From: BOG-908 sp963848205
GTDB lineage: Bacteria; Pseudomonadota; Alphaproteobacteria; Acetobacterales; Acetobacteraceae
Assembly: GCA_963848205.1 (NCBI GenBank)
Contig: CAWKCV010000003.1
Location: 806,001-870,000 of the forward strand
Length of the DNA: 64,000 bases
Direction: 5' to 3'
Shown here one piece after another: positions 46,087 through 53,930 of this stretch; the first letter of the stretch is position 1; every line of letters starts with the position of its first letter. The notes beneath the pieces are model-generated. The model saw nothing but the letters and a program-made list of their open reading frames with translations, did no database searches and was not told the DNA's origin. Made by a program: the position numbers and the translations under genes.

Positions 46087-47418
46087 ATGCGAAAAGCCCT
46101 ACTACTTGCCAGCCTGGCGCTCGGCGTGTCCGCAGTGGCACTTTTTGCGTGCGGCGAGCATGCGACGTTGCCGGCGCAGGCCGGGATCGGGCCGAACCCG
46201 ACTTTGCCGAGCCCGAACGCCACGTTGCTGCCGACGGTGAACGTGGCACCCGCGCGTGGCTGGCCCGCCGGCCGCATGCCCACAGCCGCCCCTGGCCTGA
46301 CGGTCACGGCCCTCGCCAGCGGCCTGGATCATCCGCGCTGGCTCTACACGCTGCCCAATGGCGACATTCTGGTGGCCGAGACGAACGGGCCGAAGCGGCC
46401 GGCTGACAGCGCAGGAATCAAGGGTTTCGTCGCCGACATGATCATGGCACGTGCCGGCGCCGGTGTGCCGAGTGCCGACCGCATCACGCTGCTGCGCCAG
46501 CCCGCGGGCGGCGGGCCGGTGCAGCATTTTGCGTTCCTGACCGGGCTGCATTCGCCGTTCGGCATGACGCTCGTCGGGCATGATTTCTACGTGGCTGATA
46601 CCGATGCGGTGCTGCATTTCGACTATGAAGACAACGCCGCCAGCATCACGACGCCGGGCCGGAAACTGACCGATCTGCCGGGCGGCCCGTTCAACCATCA
46701 TTGGACGAAGAGCCTGTTGGCCAGCCCGGACGGCACCAAGCTGTATGTCGGCGTCGGCTCCAACAGCAACGTGGCGGAGAACGGCATCGCGGTCGAAGCG
46801 GAACGCGCCGCGGTGTGGGAGATCGACCGGGCCACCGGCGCACATCGCGTGTTTGCCGGCGGCCTTCGTAATCCGGTCGGCATCGGCTGGGCGCCGGTGA
46901 CGAACGCGCTGTGGGTCTCGGTCAACGAGCGCGACGAAATCGGCAGCGACCTGGTGCCGGACTACATGACCCAGGTGCATGACGGCGCGTTCTATGGCTG
47001 GCCTTACAGCTATTACGGCCAGCACGTGGATGTGCGCGCGCCATCGCGGCCCGACCTGGTCGCGAAAGCCATCCCGCCCGATTACGCGCTGGGCGCCCAC
47101 ACGGCATCGCTCGGCTTGTGTTTTTCGCGTCCGGGCGCGTTGCCGGCTGCATTCACTCAAGGTGCGTTCATCGGCCAGCACGGTAGCTGGAACCGCGCGC
47201 CACGCAGCGGCTACAAGGTGATCTACGTGCCGTTCCAGAATGGCAAGCCGAACGGCCCGCCAGTCGATGTGCTCACCGGCTTCCTGGATGCGAACGGCGA
47301 CGCCCAGGGCCGCCCGGTAGGCGTAACCCTGGACAGCACAGGTGCCCTCCTGGTCGCCGACGACGTCGGCAACACAATCTGGCGCGTCACCAGCTCAACT
47401 CCCACAAATGCGCCATGA
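46087..47418 (+). CDS. sorbosone dehydrogenase family protein (PQQ-dependent sugar dehydrogenase-like propeller)
   Basis: 443 residues, with a signal region MRKALLLASLALGVSAVALFACG that could be a lipobox (LFACG) or simple secretion signal. The body is a six-bladed propeller: LTVTALASGLDHPRWLYTLPNGDILVAET, GLHSPFGMTLV, NHHWTKSLLASPDGTKLYVGVGSNSN, GLRNPVGIGWAP and FIGQHGSWNRAP. This matches L-sorbosone dehydrogenase-like proteins of acetic acid bacteria, which oxidise sugars or aldehydes in the periplasm with PQQ. Whether this copy oxidises sorbosone is unknown. The 3' end touches a stem-loop repeat. Confidence 0.85.
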   Translation: MRKALLLASLALGVSAVALFACGEHATLPAQAGIGPNPTLPSPNATLLPTVNVAPARGWPAGRMPTAAPGLTVTALASGLDHPRWLYTLPNGDILVAETNGPKRPADSAGIKGFVADMIMARAGAGVPSADRITLLRQPAGGGPVQHFAFLTGLHSPFGMTLVGHDFYVADTDAVLHFDYEDNAASITTPGRKLTDLPGGPFNHHWTKSLLASPDGTKLYVGVGSNSNVAENGIAVEAERAAVWEIDRATGAHRVFAGGLRNPVGIGWAPVTNALWVSVNERDEIGSDLVPDYMTQVHDGAFYGWPYSYYGQHVDVRAPSRPDLVAKAIPPDYALGAHTASLGLCFSRPGALPAAFTQGAFIGQHGSWNRAPRSGYKVIYVPFQNGKPNGPPVDVLTGFLDANGDAQGRPVGVTLDSTGALLVADDVGNTIWRVTSSTPTNAP

Positions 47419-49315
47419 CAAAAAGTTTTTTGCTTCTTTTTTTCAAAAAAGAAGCCTTCCTTCTTCCCCCGAACCCATAACGCTCTCCGCCACCCTAGAC
47501 CTTTTCTCCCTCCGCACCGGCGCCAACACCTTCCTAGGTCTGGAAGACGGCACAGTGGCCGTGGTGGACAAGGTCACGCCAGCGACGGCGCTTCTGGCGA
47601 CGATCCCGCGCCTGGCACCGCAGAACACGATGCTGATGGCGACCGACGGCCGCACGATCGCCATCGAGGGTGATGGGCCGGCGGCACCGGCCATCTCGGT
47701 GCGGCTGAAACGCGTGGCGGGCGGCGGCGTCGAACTGCGGCATCCGATGGCGCCCGCACGCTGGCTCGGCGTGGTCACCGGCTTGCCGGACGGAAGCAGG
47801 GATACTGTGTCGTTCGACCATGCCGGCGATCCGGCCCTGGCACGCTTCGAGCTGCAGCCCATCACCGGCGACCTGCTCGGGGTATTGGGCCGGGTGCTGC
47901 TGAACGAAGTGGCGCTGGCCGTTCGCGCACCGATGTCGGCCGAGACGCTGCTGGCGCGGCTGGCTTCGGGGACAGTGCGCGCCGAGCTGGCCGCAAGCTT
48001 GCTGCGCGCGTTGCCGGCCGACGAGCTGGCGGCCCTGGGCGCGCGCTTGCTGTCCAACCCGGACGATCTGGTCTTATTGCAACGACTTCTGCCGGACAAT
48101 TTCTGGCTCGGGGCCGCGCTGCCGCGTCTGCTGGACTGGTCGGCGCAGGGCCGCCCGGTGACGCGGCGCAGCGTCTCGGCGGCAAGCGAGAGGCCGGCTG
48201 CGATGCTGCAGACTGGTCAGCTTCTACCGCAGGCGGGGCTGGGCCTGCTCGCGGGGGCACGGCGCAGCGTGGCGCCTCGCCGGCAGGCCGCCGTGCTGGC
48301 GGCAGTGCACAATGACGGGCCCTATCTGCTCGAATGGCTCGCGCATCACCGCGCCGCCGGGTTCGAGCATGCGGTGATTTACGGTCGAGACAACGACGAC
48401 GGGTCCGACGAACTGCTCGGCCTGCTCGCCGACCTTGGCGAGATCACTTGGGTGCTCAACGAGCCGGCATCCGGCATTCCGCCGCAATGCGAAGCCGATG
48501 GGCACGCGTTCCGATCGCTGCCGGACCTGCTCGACTACCGCTGGGCCATGGCGCTCGACCTCGACGAGTATGTCGGTTTCCGCGCCGACCAGTTTGGCTC
48601 TGTCCTCGACTATCTCGGCTGGCAGGAACACCAGCCGACCGATTCGGTCGCATTGCGGCGGCTGCATTTTGCCGGCGGCCGAATGGACATGTGGCGGGAT
48701 GCGCCGAGCACGCGACGTTTCATTCGCCGTGAGCCGGAGGTGGGCCGCCTGTTCAGCAGCATCGTCCGTCCGCAACTGTTCTGGGAGGGCCACGCGCATG
48801 TGCCGATGCCGGCGCTCGATCTTGCCGTCGCCTGCCGGACGGAAGAGGGCGCTGCGTTCCATCACAGTGACCTCGCAAAAGGCCAAGGCGCGCCCAACCA
48901 GAGGGGTACGGCGGAGCTCGCCTGGGTTTCGCGCTACGCTTATCGCAGCGCGGGTGAGGCGCTGATGAAGGCCAGCCGCGGCAGGCAGGCCGGTCATGCC
49001 GAGGCGAGCCATGGTGTCGATCTCCTCGATGCGGTCGTCAGGCAGTTCGTCGGCATGGCCGACCGCCCCGACCTGGTGATCGACGAACGCACGCCGCGAT
49101 GCGTGCGCGGGCTCGACGGCGAGCTGGTCCGCCTGCGCGGCCTGGCCGGCGTGCGCGATTGCGACGAGGCGATCAAGCAACGCTTCACCGCCCGGATGGC
49201 GGCCGTGTCGCAGGCCTTCCTGGACGCCACACCCGCCCCCGAACGGCCGCGCGAATACACCCAGTTCCAGAATATCCTGCGTCGCCAGGCCGAGCACCGG
49301 CTGGCGACGGCCTGA
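47408..49315 (+). CDS. glycosyltransferase family 2 (Glyco_tranf_2_4) paralogue with N-terminal extension
   Basis: About 635 residues with the same two-part plan as the gene at 9688. The C-terminal catalytic part has VLAAVHNDGPYLLEWLAHH, FEHAVIYGRDNDDGSDELLG, the metal-site WAMALDLDEYVGF and AAFHHSD. The first ~270 residues are an unrecognised beta-rich then helical region (LARLASGTVRAELAASLLRALPADELAALGARLL). The start is doubtful: ATG at 47408 overlaps the end of the previous gene and makes the protein translate a stem-loop repeat (KKFFASFFQKR). Without it there is no ATG before the conserved region, only GTG codons near 47560. Function beyond glycosyl transfer unknown. Confidence 0.75.
   Translation: MRHDKKFFASFFQKRSLPSSPEPITLSATLDLFSLRTGANTFLGLEDGTVAVVDKVTPATALLATIPRLAPQNTMLMATDGRTIAIEGDGPAAPAISVRLKRVAGGGVELRHPMAPARWLGVVTGLPDGSRDTVSFDHAGDPALARFELQPITGDLLGVLGRVLLNEVALAVRAPMSAETLLARLASGTVRAELAASLLRALPADELAALGARLLSNPDDLVLLQRLLPDNFWLGAALPRLLDWSAQGRPVTRRSVSAASERPAAMLQTGQLLPQAGLGLLAGARRSVAPRRQAAVLAAVHNDGPYLLEWLAHHRAAGFEHAVIYGRDNDDGSDELLGLLADLGEITWVLNEPASGIPPQCEADGHAFRSLPDLLDYRWAMALDLDEYVGFRADQFGSVLDYLGWQEHQPTDSVALRRLHFAGGRMDMWRDAPSTRRFIRREPEVGRLFSSIVRPQLFWEGHAHVPMPALDLAVACRTEEGAAFHHSDLAKGQGAPNQRGTAELAWVSRYAYRSAGEALMKASRGRQAGHAEASHGVDLLDAVVRQFVGMADRPDLVIDERTPRCVRGLDGELVRLRGLAGVRDCDEAIKQRFTARMAAVSQAFLDATPAPERPREYTQFQNILRRQAEHRLATA
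47419..47465 (+). repeat. AT-rich stem-loop repeat, copy 8
   Basis: Forward unit: CAAAAAGTTTTTTGC, hairpin TTCTTTTTTT / AAAAAAGAAG, CCTTCCTTC. It falls at the junction of the sorbosone-dehydrogenase gene and the second glycosyltransferase, inside the latter's open frame. Confidence 0.8.
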
Positions 49316-49364
49316 GCGGGTCGGGTTGACCCTGCTGGCGGCATTCGCTACCCAGCGCGGCAAC

Positions 49365-49440
49365 GTCCCGTTCGTCTAGAGGCCTAGGACACCAGCCTTT
49401 CACGTTGGCTACACGGGTTCGAATCCCGTACGGGGCACCA
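49365..49440 (+). tRNA. tRNA-Glu (anticodon TTC)
   Basis: 76 nt with CCA encoded. Acceptor GTCCCGT pairs with ACGGGGC with one G-T. The anticodon loop is CTTTCAC, anticodon TTC. The T-arm is ACGGGTTCGAATCCCGT. Its 5' part carries the GTCTAGAGGCCTAGGACAC D-arm typical of tRNA-Glu. Confidence 0.95.
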
Positions 49441-49448
49441 GATCGAGG

Positions 49449-49494
49449 TAGGAAGCAGTCCCTTCTCGAAAAAGTGAGCCAAAAACCCTTGCCG
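49449..49494 (-). repeat. AT-rich stem-loop repeat, copy 9 (degenerate)
   Basis: Reverse, decayed unit: GTAGGAAGCAGTCCCTTCTC, GAAAAAGTGAGCC, AAAAACCCTTG. Between tRNA-Glu and the 3' end of the Lrp gene. Confidence 0.6.
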
Positions 49495-49497
49495 TCC

Positions 49498-49971
49498 TTA
49501 GCGTAGGGGGAGGGCTTGGACTTCCTTGATGCGGTCTAGCACGATCGAGGATCGCACTCTGGAAATGCTGGGATGCGGGAGCAGTATTTCGTTGACCAGA
49601 CGGGAGAGGGCGGCGAGGTCGGGCACGATGACCTTCATCTGATAATCCGTGTCGCCGGTGACGGCGTAAGCTTCGAGAATTTCGTCCACGCTTTCGATCA
49701 GCGCGCGAAAGCGGGCCGCATTGTCGCCGCTATGTGCATGCAACGTCACCTGGATGATTGCCAGCAGGCGCAATCCCAGCGCATCGGGTGCCAGTCGAGC
49801 CTGATAGCCGGCGATGACCCCCGCTGCCTCCAGTGACGCCCGGCGGCGCGAGCATTGCGACGCAGACAGGCCGATGCGGTCACCAGCCTCCTGGTTGGTC
49901 AGCCGGCCATTCTCCTGCAGGGCACGGAGCAGACGCAGGTCCAGTGGATCGAGCGCGATCGGATTGTGCAT
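49498..49971 (-). CDS. Lrp/AsnC family transcriptional regulator
   Basis: 157 residues: an N-terminal winged helix (LDPLDLRLLRALQENGRLTNQEAGDRIGLSASQCSRR) and a C-terminal RAM/ligand domain (ILEAYAVTGDTDYQMKVIVPDLAALSRLVNEILL). Ligands are usually amino acids. It is divergent from hpd across a 116-bp gap holding an inverted repeat, so the tyrosine-breakdown operon is its likely target. The ATG at 49971 is chosen; a longer upstream frame is less family-like. Confidence 0.93.
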   Translation of the reverse strand: MHNPIALDPLDLRLLRALQENGRLTNQEAGDRIGLSASQCSRRRASLEAAGVIAGYQARLAPDALGLRLLAIIQVTLHAHSGDNAARFRALIESVDEILEAYAVTGDTDYQMKVIVPDLAALSRLVNEILLPHPSISRVRSSIVLDRIKEVQALPLR

Positions 49972-49982
49972 GCCAGCGAGCG

Positions 49983-50007
49983 TATTCGCGCGTCTGGCGC
50001 GTGAATA
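49983..50007. promoter_or_regulatory. candidate Lrp operator (25-bp near-palindrome)
   Basis: Half-sites TATTCGCGCG and GCGCGTGAATA are arranged as an imperfect palindrome with only a few unpaired positions. It sits 12 bases upstream of the Lrp start and about 80 bases before hpd. Position and symmetry fit an operator for the divergent regulator; this is inference. Confidence 0.5.
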
Positions 50008-50087
50008 GGCCGGACAGCCGCTTACTTCGCACGCAACTTGCACTCTCTCGCGCGTAATATCCTTCGCAGACACAACACGAGGCCAGC

Positions 50088-51212
50088 ATGGGACCCTATC
50101 CGCACGAGGCGCCACCCGCCACGATCACCACGGACAATCCCGCGGGCACGGATGGTTTCGGCTTCGTCGAATATGCGCATCCAAACCCCGCCGAGCTGCA
50201 TGAACTGTTCACCACGATGGGGTTCAGCCAGGTGGCACGGCACCGTACGAAGGCGATCACGCTGTATCGTCAGGGCGATGTGAACTACCTCGTCAACGAG
50301 GAGCCGGGCAGCCACGCCGTGCGGTTCAGCCACGCGCATGGGCCCTGCGCGGCCTCGATGGCGTTTCGTGTGGTGGACGCGGCCCATGCCTATACGCGGG
50401 CGTTAGAGGGTGGTGCCGAGCCCGCCGACCCGGCCGACGGATCGCTCGCCTTGGACGTGCCGGCCGTGCGCGGCATCGGCGGTTCGCTGCTGTATTTTCT
50501 CGACATCTATGGCGCGAAAGGGTCGGCATTCGACGCAGAGTTCGAGTGGCTCGGCGAGCGCGATCCACAACCCGCGGGAGTGGGGCTGTATTATCTCGAT
50601 CACCTCACGCATAATGTCGCGCGTGGGCGGATGGATGTCTGGACCGGTTTCTACGAGCGCATCTTCAACTTTCGCGAGATCCGCTATTTCGACATCAAGG
50701 GCGAATATACCGGCCTGTTCAGCCGTGCGCTGACGAGTCCGGACGGCAAGATACGCATTCCGATCAACGAAAGTGCTGACGAGCGCAGCCAGATCGAGGA
50801 ATACCTGCACCACTACAAGGGTGAGGGCATCCAGCACATGGCGTGCGGCTGCCACGATGTTTATGCGACAGTGACGGCTTTGCGCGAGCGTGGATTGCCG
50901 TTCATGCCGTCACCGCCAGCCACGTATTACGAACGCATCGACATGCGGGTGCCGGGGCATGGCGAGGATGTATCGCGCCTGCAGAAGCTCGGATTGCTGC
51001 TGGACGGCGAAGGTGCGATCGCCGCCGGAGCCACCGAAGGCCGCATGACCAAAGTCCTGCTGCAGATTTTCTCCGCCAACGCGATCGGACCGATCTTCTT
51101 CGAGTTCATCCAGCGCAAAGGCGACGAAGGCTTCGGCGAAGGTAACTTCCGCGCCCTCTTCATTTCAATTGAAGAAGACCAAGTCCGCCGCGGCGTTCTG
51201 GAAGCCCTCTAG
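50088..51212 (+). CDS. hpd: 4-hydroxyphenylpyruvate dioxygenase
   Basis: A 374-residue non-haem iron dioxygenase that converts 4-hydroxyphenylpyruvate to homogentisate in tyrosine breakdown. Two vicinal-oxygen-chelate repeats; iron ligands are His in YLDHLTHNV, His in GIQHMACG and Glu in IFFEFIQRKGDEGFGEGNF. The start ATG at 50088 gives MGPYPHEAPP. It leads the operon hpd-hmgA-fahA and is divergent from an Lrp regulator. The stop touches a stem-loop repeat. Confidence 0.96.
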   Translation: MGPYPHEAPPATITTDNPAGTDGFGFVEYAHPNPAELHELFTTMGFSQVARHRTKAITLYRQGDVNYLVNEEPGSHAVRFSHAHGPCAASMAFRVVDAAHAYTRALEGGAEPADPADGSLALDVPAVRGIGGSLLYFLDIYGAKGSAFDAEFEWLGERDPQPAGVGLYYLDHLTHNVARGRMDVWTGFYERIFNFREIRYFDIKGEYTGLFSRALTSPDGKIRIPINESADERSQIEEYLHHYKGEGIQHMACGCHDVYATVTALRERGLPFMPSPPATYYERIDMRVPGHGEDVSRLQKLGLLLDGEGAIAAGATEGRMTKVLLQIFSANAIGPIFFEFIQRKGDEGFGEGNFRALFISIEEDQVRRGVLEAL

Positions 51213-51255
51213 CAAAAGTATTTGCTACTTTTCTCAAAAATGTAGTGCTTCCTTC
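51212..51255 (+). repeat. AT-rich stem-loop repeat, copy 10
   Basis: Forward, diverged unit: GCAAAAGTATTTGCTAC, TTTTCTCAAAAATGTAG, TGCTTCCTTCC. Between hpd and hmgA. Confidence 0.65.
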
Positions 51256-51275
51256 CTCCTCTTGGATTTGCCCCT

Positions 51276-52589
51276 TTGCAGTACATGACCGGCTTCGGCA
51301 ACGGCTTCGAAACCGAAGCGCTGAAAGGCGCACTTCCCGTCGGCCGCAACTCGCCGCAGCGTTGCGCCTACGGTCTCTACGCCGAGCAGCTCAGCGGCTC
51401 GCCGTTTACTGCGCCGCGCGCCAGCAACGAGCGGAGTTGGCTTTATCGCATTCGACCCACTGTCGCGCATTGGAACAGGTTTCAGCCGGCTCCGGCCAAT
51501 CTGTGGCGGACGGCGCCGTGCGCGGAAATACAAATCCCTCCGGCACCGATGCGCTGGAGCCCTGTGGCATTGCCTGCGGCCGGCGTCGATTTTCTGCGCG
51601 GTGTGCAGACCATCACCACGGCGGGTGACGCGGGCGCGCAGGCGGGCATGGGCGTGCATATCTACGGCATCACCGCGTCGATGCAGGATGCCTTTTTCTC
51701 CAATGCGGATGGCGAGTTGCTGTTCGTGCCGCAGCAGGGCGGGCTGCGTTTGGCGACAGAATTCGGCGTGGTCGACGTGGAGCCGGGCGAGATCGCCGTG
51801 GTGCCGCGCGGCGTGAAGATGCGTGTGGAGCTGCCGGGCGGGGTTGCCGGCGCGCGCGGCTACATCTGCGAGAATTACGGCGGTGCGTTCACACTGCCTG
51901 AGCGTGGGCCGATCGGCGCGAATTGCCTGGCCAATCCGCGCGACTTTCTGACACCGGTTGCCGCTTATGAGGATCGCGACGCATCGGGCACGCTGTGCGT
52001 CAAATGGGGTGGCGCATTCTGGATTGCCGACATCGCGCATTCGCCGCTCGATGTCGTCGCCTGGCACGGTAATTACGCGCCTTACAAATACGATTTGCGA
52101 CGCTTTTCACCGGTCGGGCCGGTGCTGTTCGACCATGCCGACCCGAGCATATTTACCGTGCTGACGTCGCCGTCGGACACGCCGGGTACGGCCAACGTGG
52201 ATTTCGTCTGCTTCCCCGATCGCTGGCTGGTGGCAGAGGATACGTTTCGTCCACCGTGGTATCATGTCAACGTCATGAGCGAGTTCATGGGGCTCATCTA
52301 CGGGCAATACGACGCCAAGCCGCAGGGTTTCGCGCCGGGCGGCTTCAGCCTGCACAACACGATGTTGCCGCACGGGCCCGACAGCGAGGCGTTCACACGT
52401 GCCAGCACCGCGCCGTTGCAGCCGCACAAGCTGGAAGGTACGATGGCGTTCATGTTCGAGACGCGCTTCATGCAACGCGTTACCGCACATGCGGCAGCGT
52501 TGCCGGAATTGCAGGCGGCTTATGGCGATTACGGCCAATTGTTGGAAAAGCGATTCGACCCGGTCAATCCGCAGGTCCCGCAAGTGTGA
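51276..52589 (+). CDS. hmgA: homogentisate 1,2-dioxygenase
   Basis: A 437-residue iron dioxygenase that opens homogentisate to maleylacetoacetate. N-terminal YMTGFGNGFETEALKGALPVGRN is the family start. The iron site is in RPPWYHVNVMSEFMGLIYGQYD (H and E) plus the late His in MLPHGPDSE. The TTG at 51276 or ATG at 51285 could start it; the first keeps the conserved QYM. It overlaps the fahA GTG start by four bases (GTGA). Confidence 0.96.
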   Translation: MQYMTGFGNGFETEALKGALPVGRNSPQRCAYGLYAEQLSGSPFTAPRASNERSWLYRIRPTVAHWNRFQPAPANLWRTAPCAEIQIPPAPMRWSPVALPAAGVDFLRGVQTITTAGDAGAQAGMGVHIYGITASMQDAFFSNADGELLFVPQQGGLRLATEFGVVDVEPGEIAVVPRGVKMRVELPGGVAGARGYICENYGGAFTLPERGPIGANCLANPRDFLTPVAAYEDRDASGTLCVKWGGAFWIADIAHSPLDVVAWHGNYAPYKYDLRRFSPVGPVLFDHADPSIFTVLTSPSDTPGTANVDFVCFPDRWLVAEDTFRPPWYHVNVMSEFMGLIYGQYDAKPQGFAPGGFSLHNTMLPHGPDSEAFTRASTAPLQPHKLEGTMAFMFETRFMQRVTAHAAALPELQAAYGDYGQLLEKRFDPVNPQVPQV

Positions 52590-52612
52590 GCGGGCCCGCA
52601 AGTGTGAGCCTG
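52577..52612 (+). repeat. 18-bp tandem duplication at the hmgA/fahA junction
   Basis: Two consecutive 18-bp copies, CCCGCAAGTGTGAGC plus GGG then CTG, give two GTGA-type start sites for fahA (52586 and 52604). The first overlaps the hmgA stop. Confidence 0.7.
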
Positions 52613-53905
52613 CCCGGAACCGACCACACGCATGATCCGGATCTGCGCTCCTGGGAGAATTCAGCCAATGGCCATGACGATTTCCCGATCCAGAACCTGC
52701 CGCTGGGTGTGTTCTCACCCGATGGCGGGCTGAAGCGGATCGGTATCGCGATCGGTGGGAAGATACTCGATGTTGCCGCGGCAGGTGAAAGCCTTGGTCT
52801 CGACAGGCAAGTCCTCGAAGCCTGCCGGCAATCGACGCTGAACCGGTTCATGGCTCTCGGCGGGACTGCGCGGTTGATGTTGCGTCACGCTGCGAGCGCG
52901 CTGCTGGCCAAAGGCGGCGACGAGCGGTACGATCTGCTGCACGATGCCGCCACCTGCACGCTGCATCTGCCTGCGCAGGTCGGCGACTACACGGATTTCT
53001 ATGCCGGCATCCATCATGCCCGCAATGTCGGCACATTGTTCCGGCCGGATAATCCTCTGTTGCCGAACTACAAGTTCGTGCCGATCGGCTATCACGGCCG
53101 CGCATCGTCGGTGCAGCCATCAGGCGCTTTCGTGCACAGGCCACGAGGCCAGATCAAACGAGCGGATTCGGAAACACCGGAGTTCGCTCCAAGTGCGCGC
53201 CTGGATTACGAGCTTGAACTTGGCATCTGGGTCGGGCCTGGCAACGAGACGGGCCAGTCCATTCCCATCGGGCGCGCGGCTGCGCATATCGCCGGCTACT
53301 GCCTGCTCAACGACTGGTCGGCGCGCGACATCCAGGCGTGGGAATACCAGCCGCTCGGGCCGTTTCTGGCAAAAAGCTTCGCCACCACGATCTCGCCCTG
53401 GCTGGTAACGCCGGAAGCACTCGCACCCTTCCGGGTGCCGCAACCCTCCCGTCCGGAAGGCGACCCAAAGCCGCTCGCCTATCTCTCCGACGACCGCGAT
53501 CAGCAGGAAGGCGCCCTGTCGATCGATCTCGAGGTGAGCTTGCAAACCTCTGAAATGCGGGCGCGTGGAACGGCACCGCACCGCCTCTCGTTCGGCCCGG
53601 CCACCAACCTGTATTGGACACCGGCGCAATTGTTGGCCCATCACACGAGCAACGGATGCAATCTGCGCCCCGGCGACCTCCTCGGCACCGGCACCATCTC
53701 GGCAACCTCACCGGAAGGTCTGGGATCTTTGCTGGAGATTACGCAAGGTGGGCGCAAGGCGATAACATTGTCGTCCGGGGAGACGCGGGTGTTTCTGCAG
53801 GACGGCGATGTCGTCGAAATGCGCGGGTGGGGGAGGCGGGATGGGGCGGTGCGGATCGGGTTTGGGGTTTGTGCGGCGGAGGTGAAGGAAGCGGTTCTTT
53901 CTTGA
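52586..53905 (+). CDS. fahA: fumarylacetoacetase
   Basis: A 439-residue enzyme splitting fumarylacetoacetate to fumarate and acetoacetate, the last step of the homogentisate route. N-terminal SH3-like domain, then DYTDFYAGIHHARNVGTLFRP, VPIGYHGRASSV and the metal-site LDYELELGIWVGPGN ... LLNDWSARDIQAWEYQPLGPF. The GTG at 52586 overlaps hmgA; GTG at 52604 is a second option made by an 18-bp duplication. No maleylacetoacetate isomerase is in the window. The last residues KEAVLS and the TGA come from a stem-loop repeat. Confidence 0.95.
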   Translation: MSGPASVSLPGTDHTHDPDLRSWENSANGHDDFPIQNLPLGVFSPDGGLKRIGIAIGGKILDVAAAGESLGLDRQVLEACRQSTLNRFMALGGTARLMLRHAASALLAKGGDERYDLLHDAATCTLHLPAQVGDYTDFYAGIHHARNVGTLFRPDNPLLPNYKFVPIGYHGRASSVQPSGAFVHRPRGQIKRADSETPEFAPSARLDYELELGIWVGPGNETGQSIPIGRAAAHIAGYCLLNDWSARDIQAWEYQPLGPFLAKSFATTISPWLVTPEALAPFRVPQPSRPEGDPKPLAYLSDDRDQQEGALSIDLEVSLQTSEMRARGTAPHRLSFGPATNLYWTPAQLLAHHTSNGCNLRPGDLLGTGTISATSPEGLGSLLEITQGGRKAITLSSGETRVFLQDGDVVEMRGWGRRDGAVRIGFGVCAAEVKEAVLS

Positions 53906-53930
53906 AAAAACGAATCAAGAAACTTCCGCT
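53884..53930 (-). repeat. AT-rich stem-loop repeat, copy 11 (encodes fahA C-terminus)
   Basis: Reverse unit: GAAGGAAGCGGTTCTTTC, then TTGAAAAAACGAATC and AAGAAACTTCCG. In the fahA frame it reads KEAVLS-TGA. It fills the gap between the convergent fahA and sulfotransferase genes. Confidence 0.75.
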
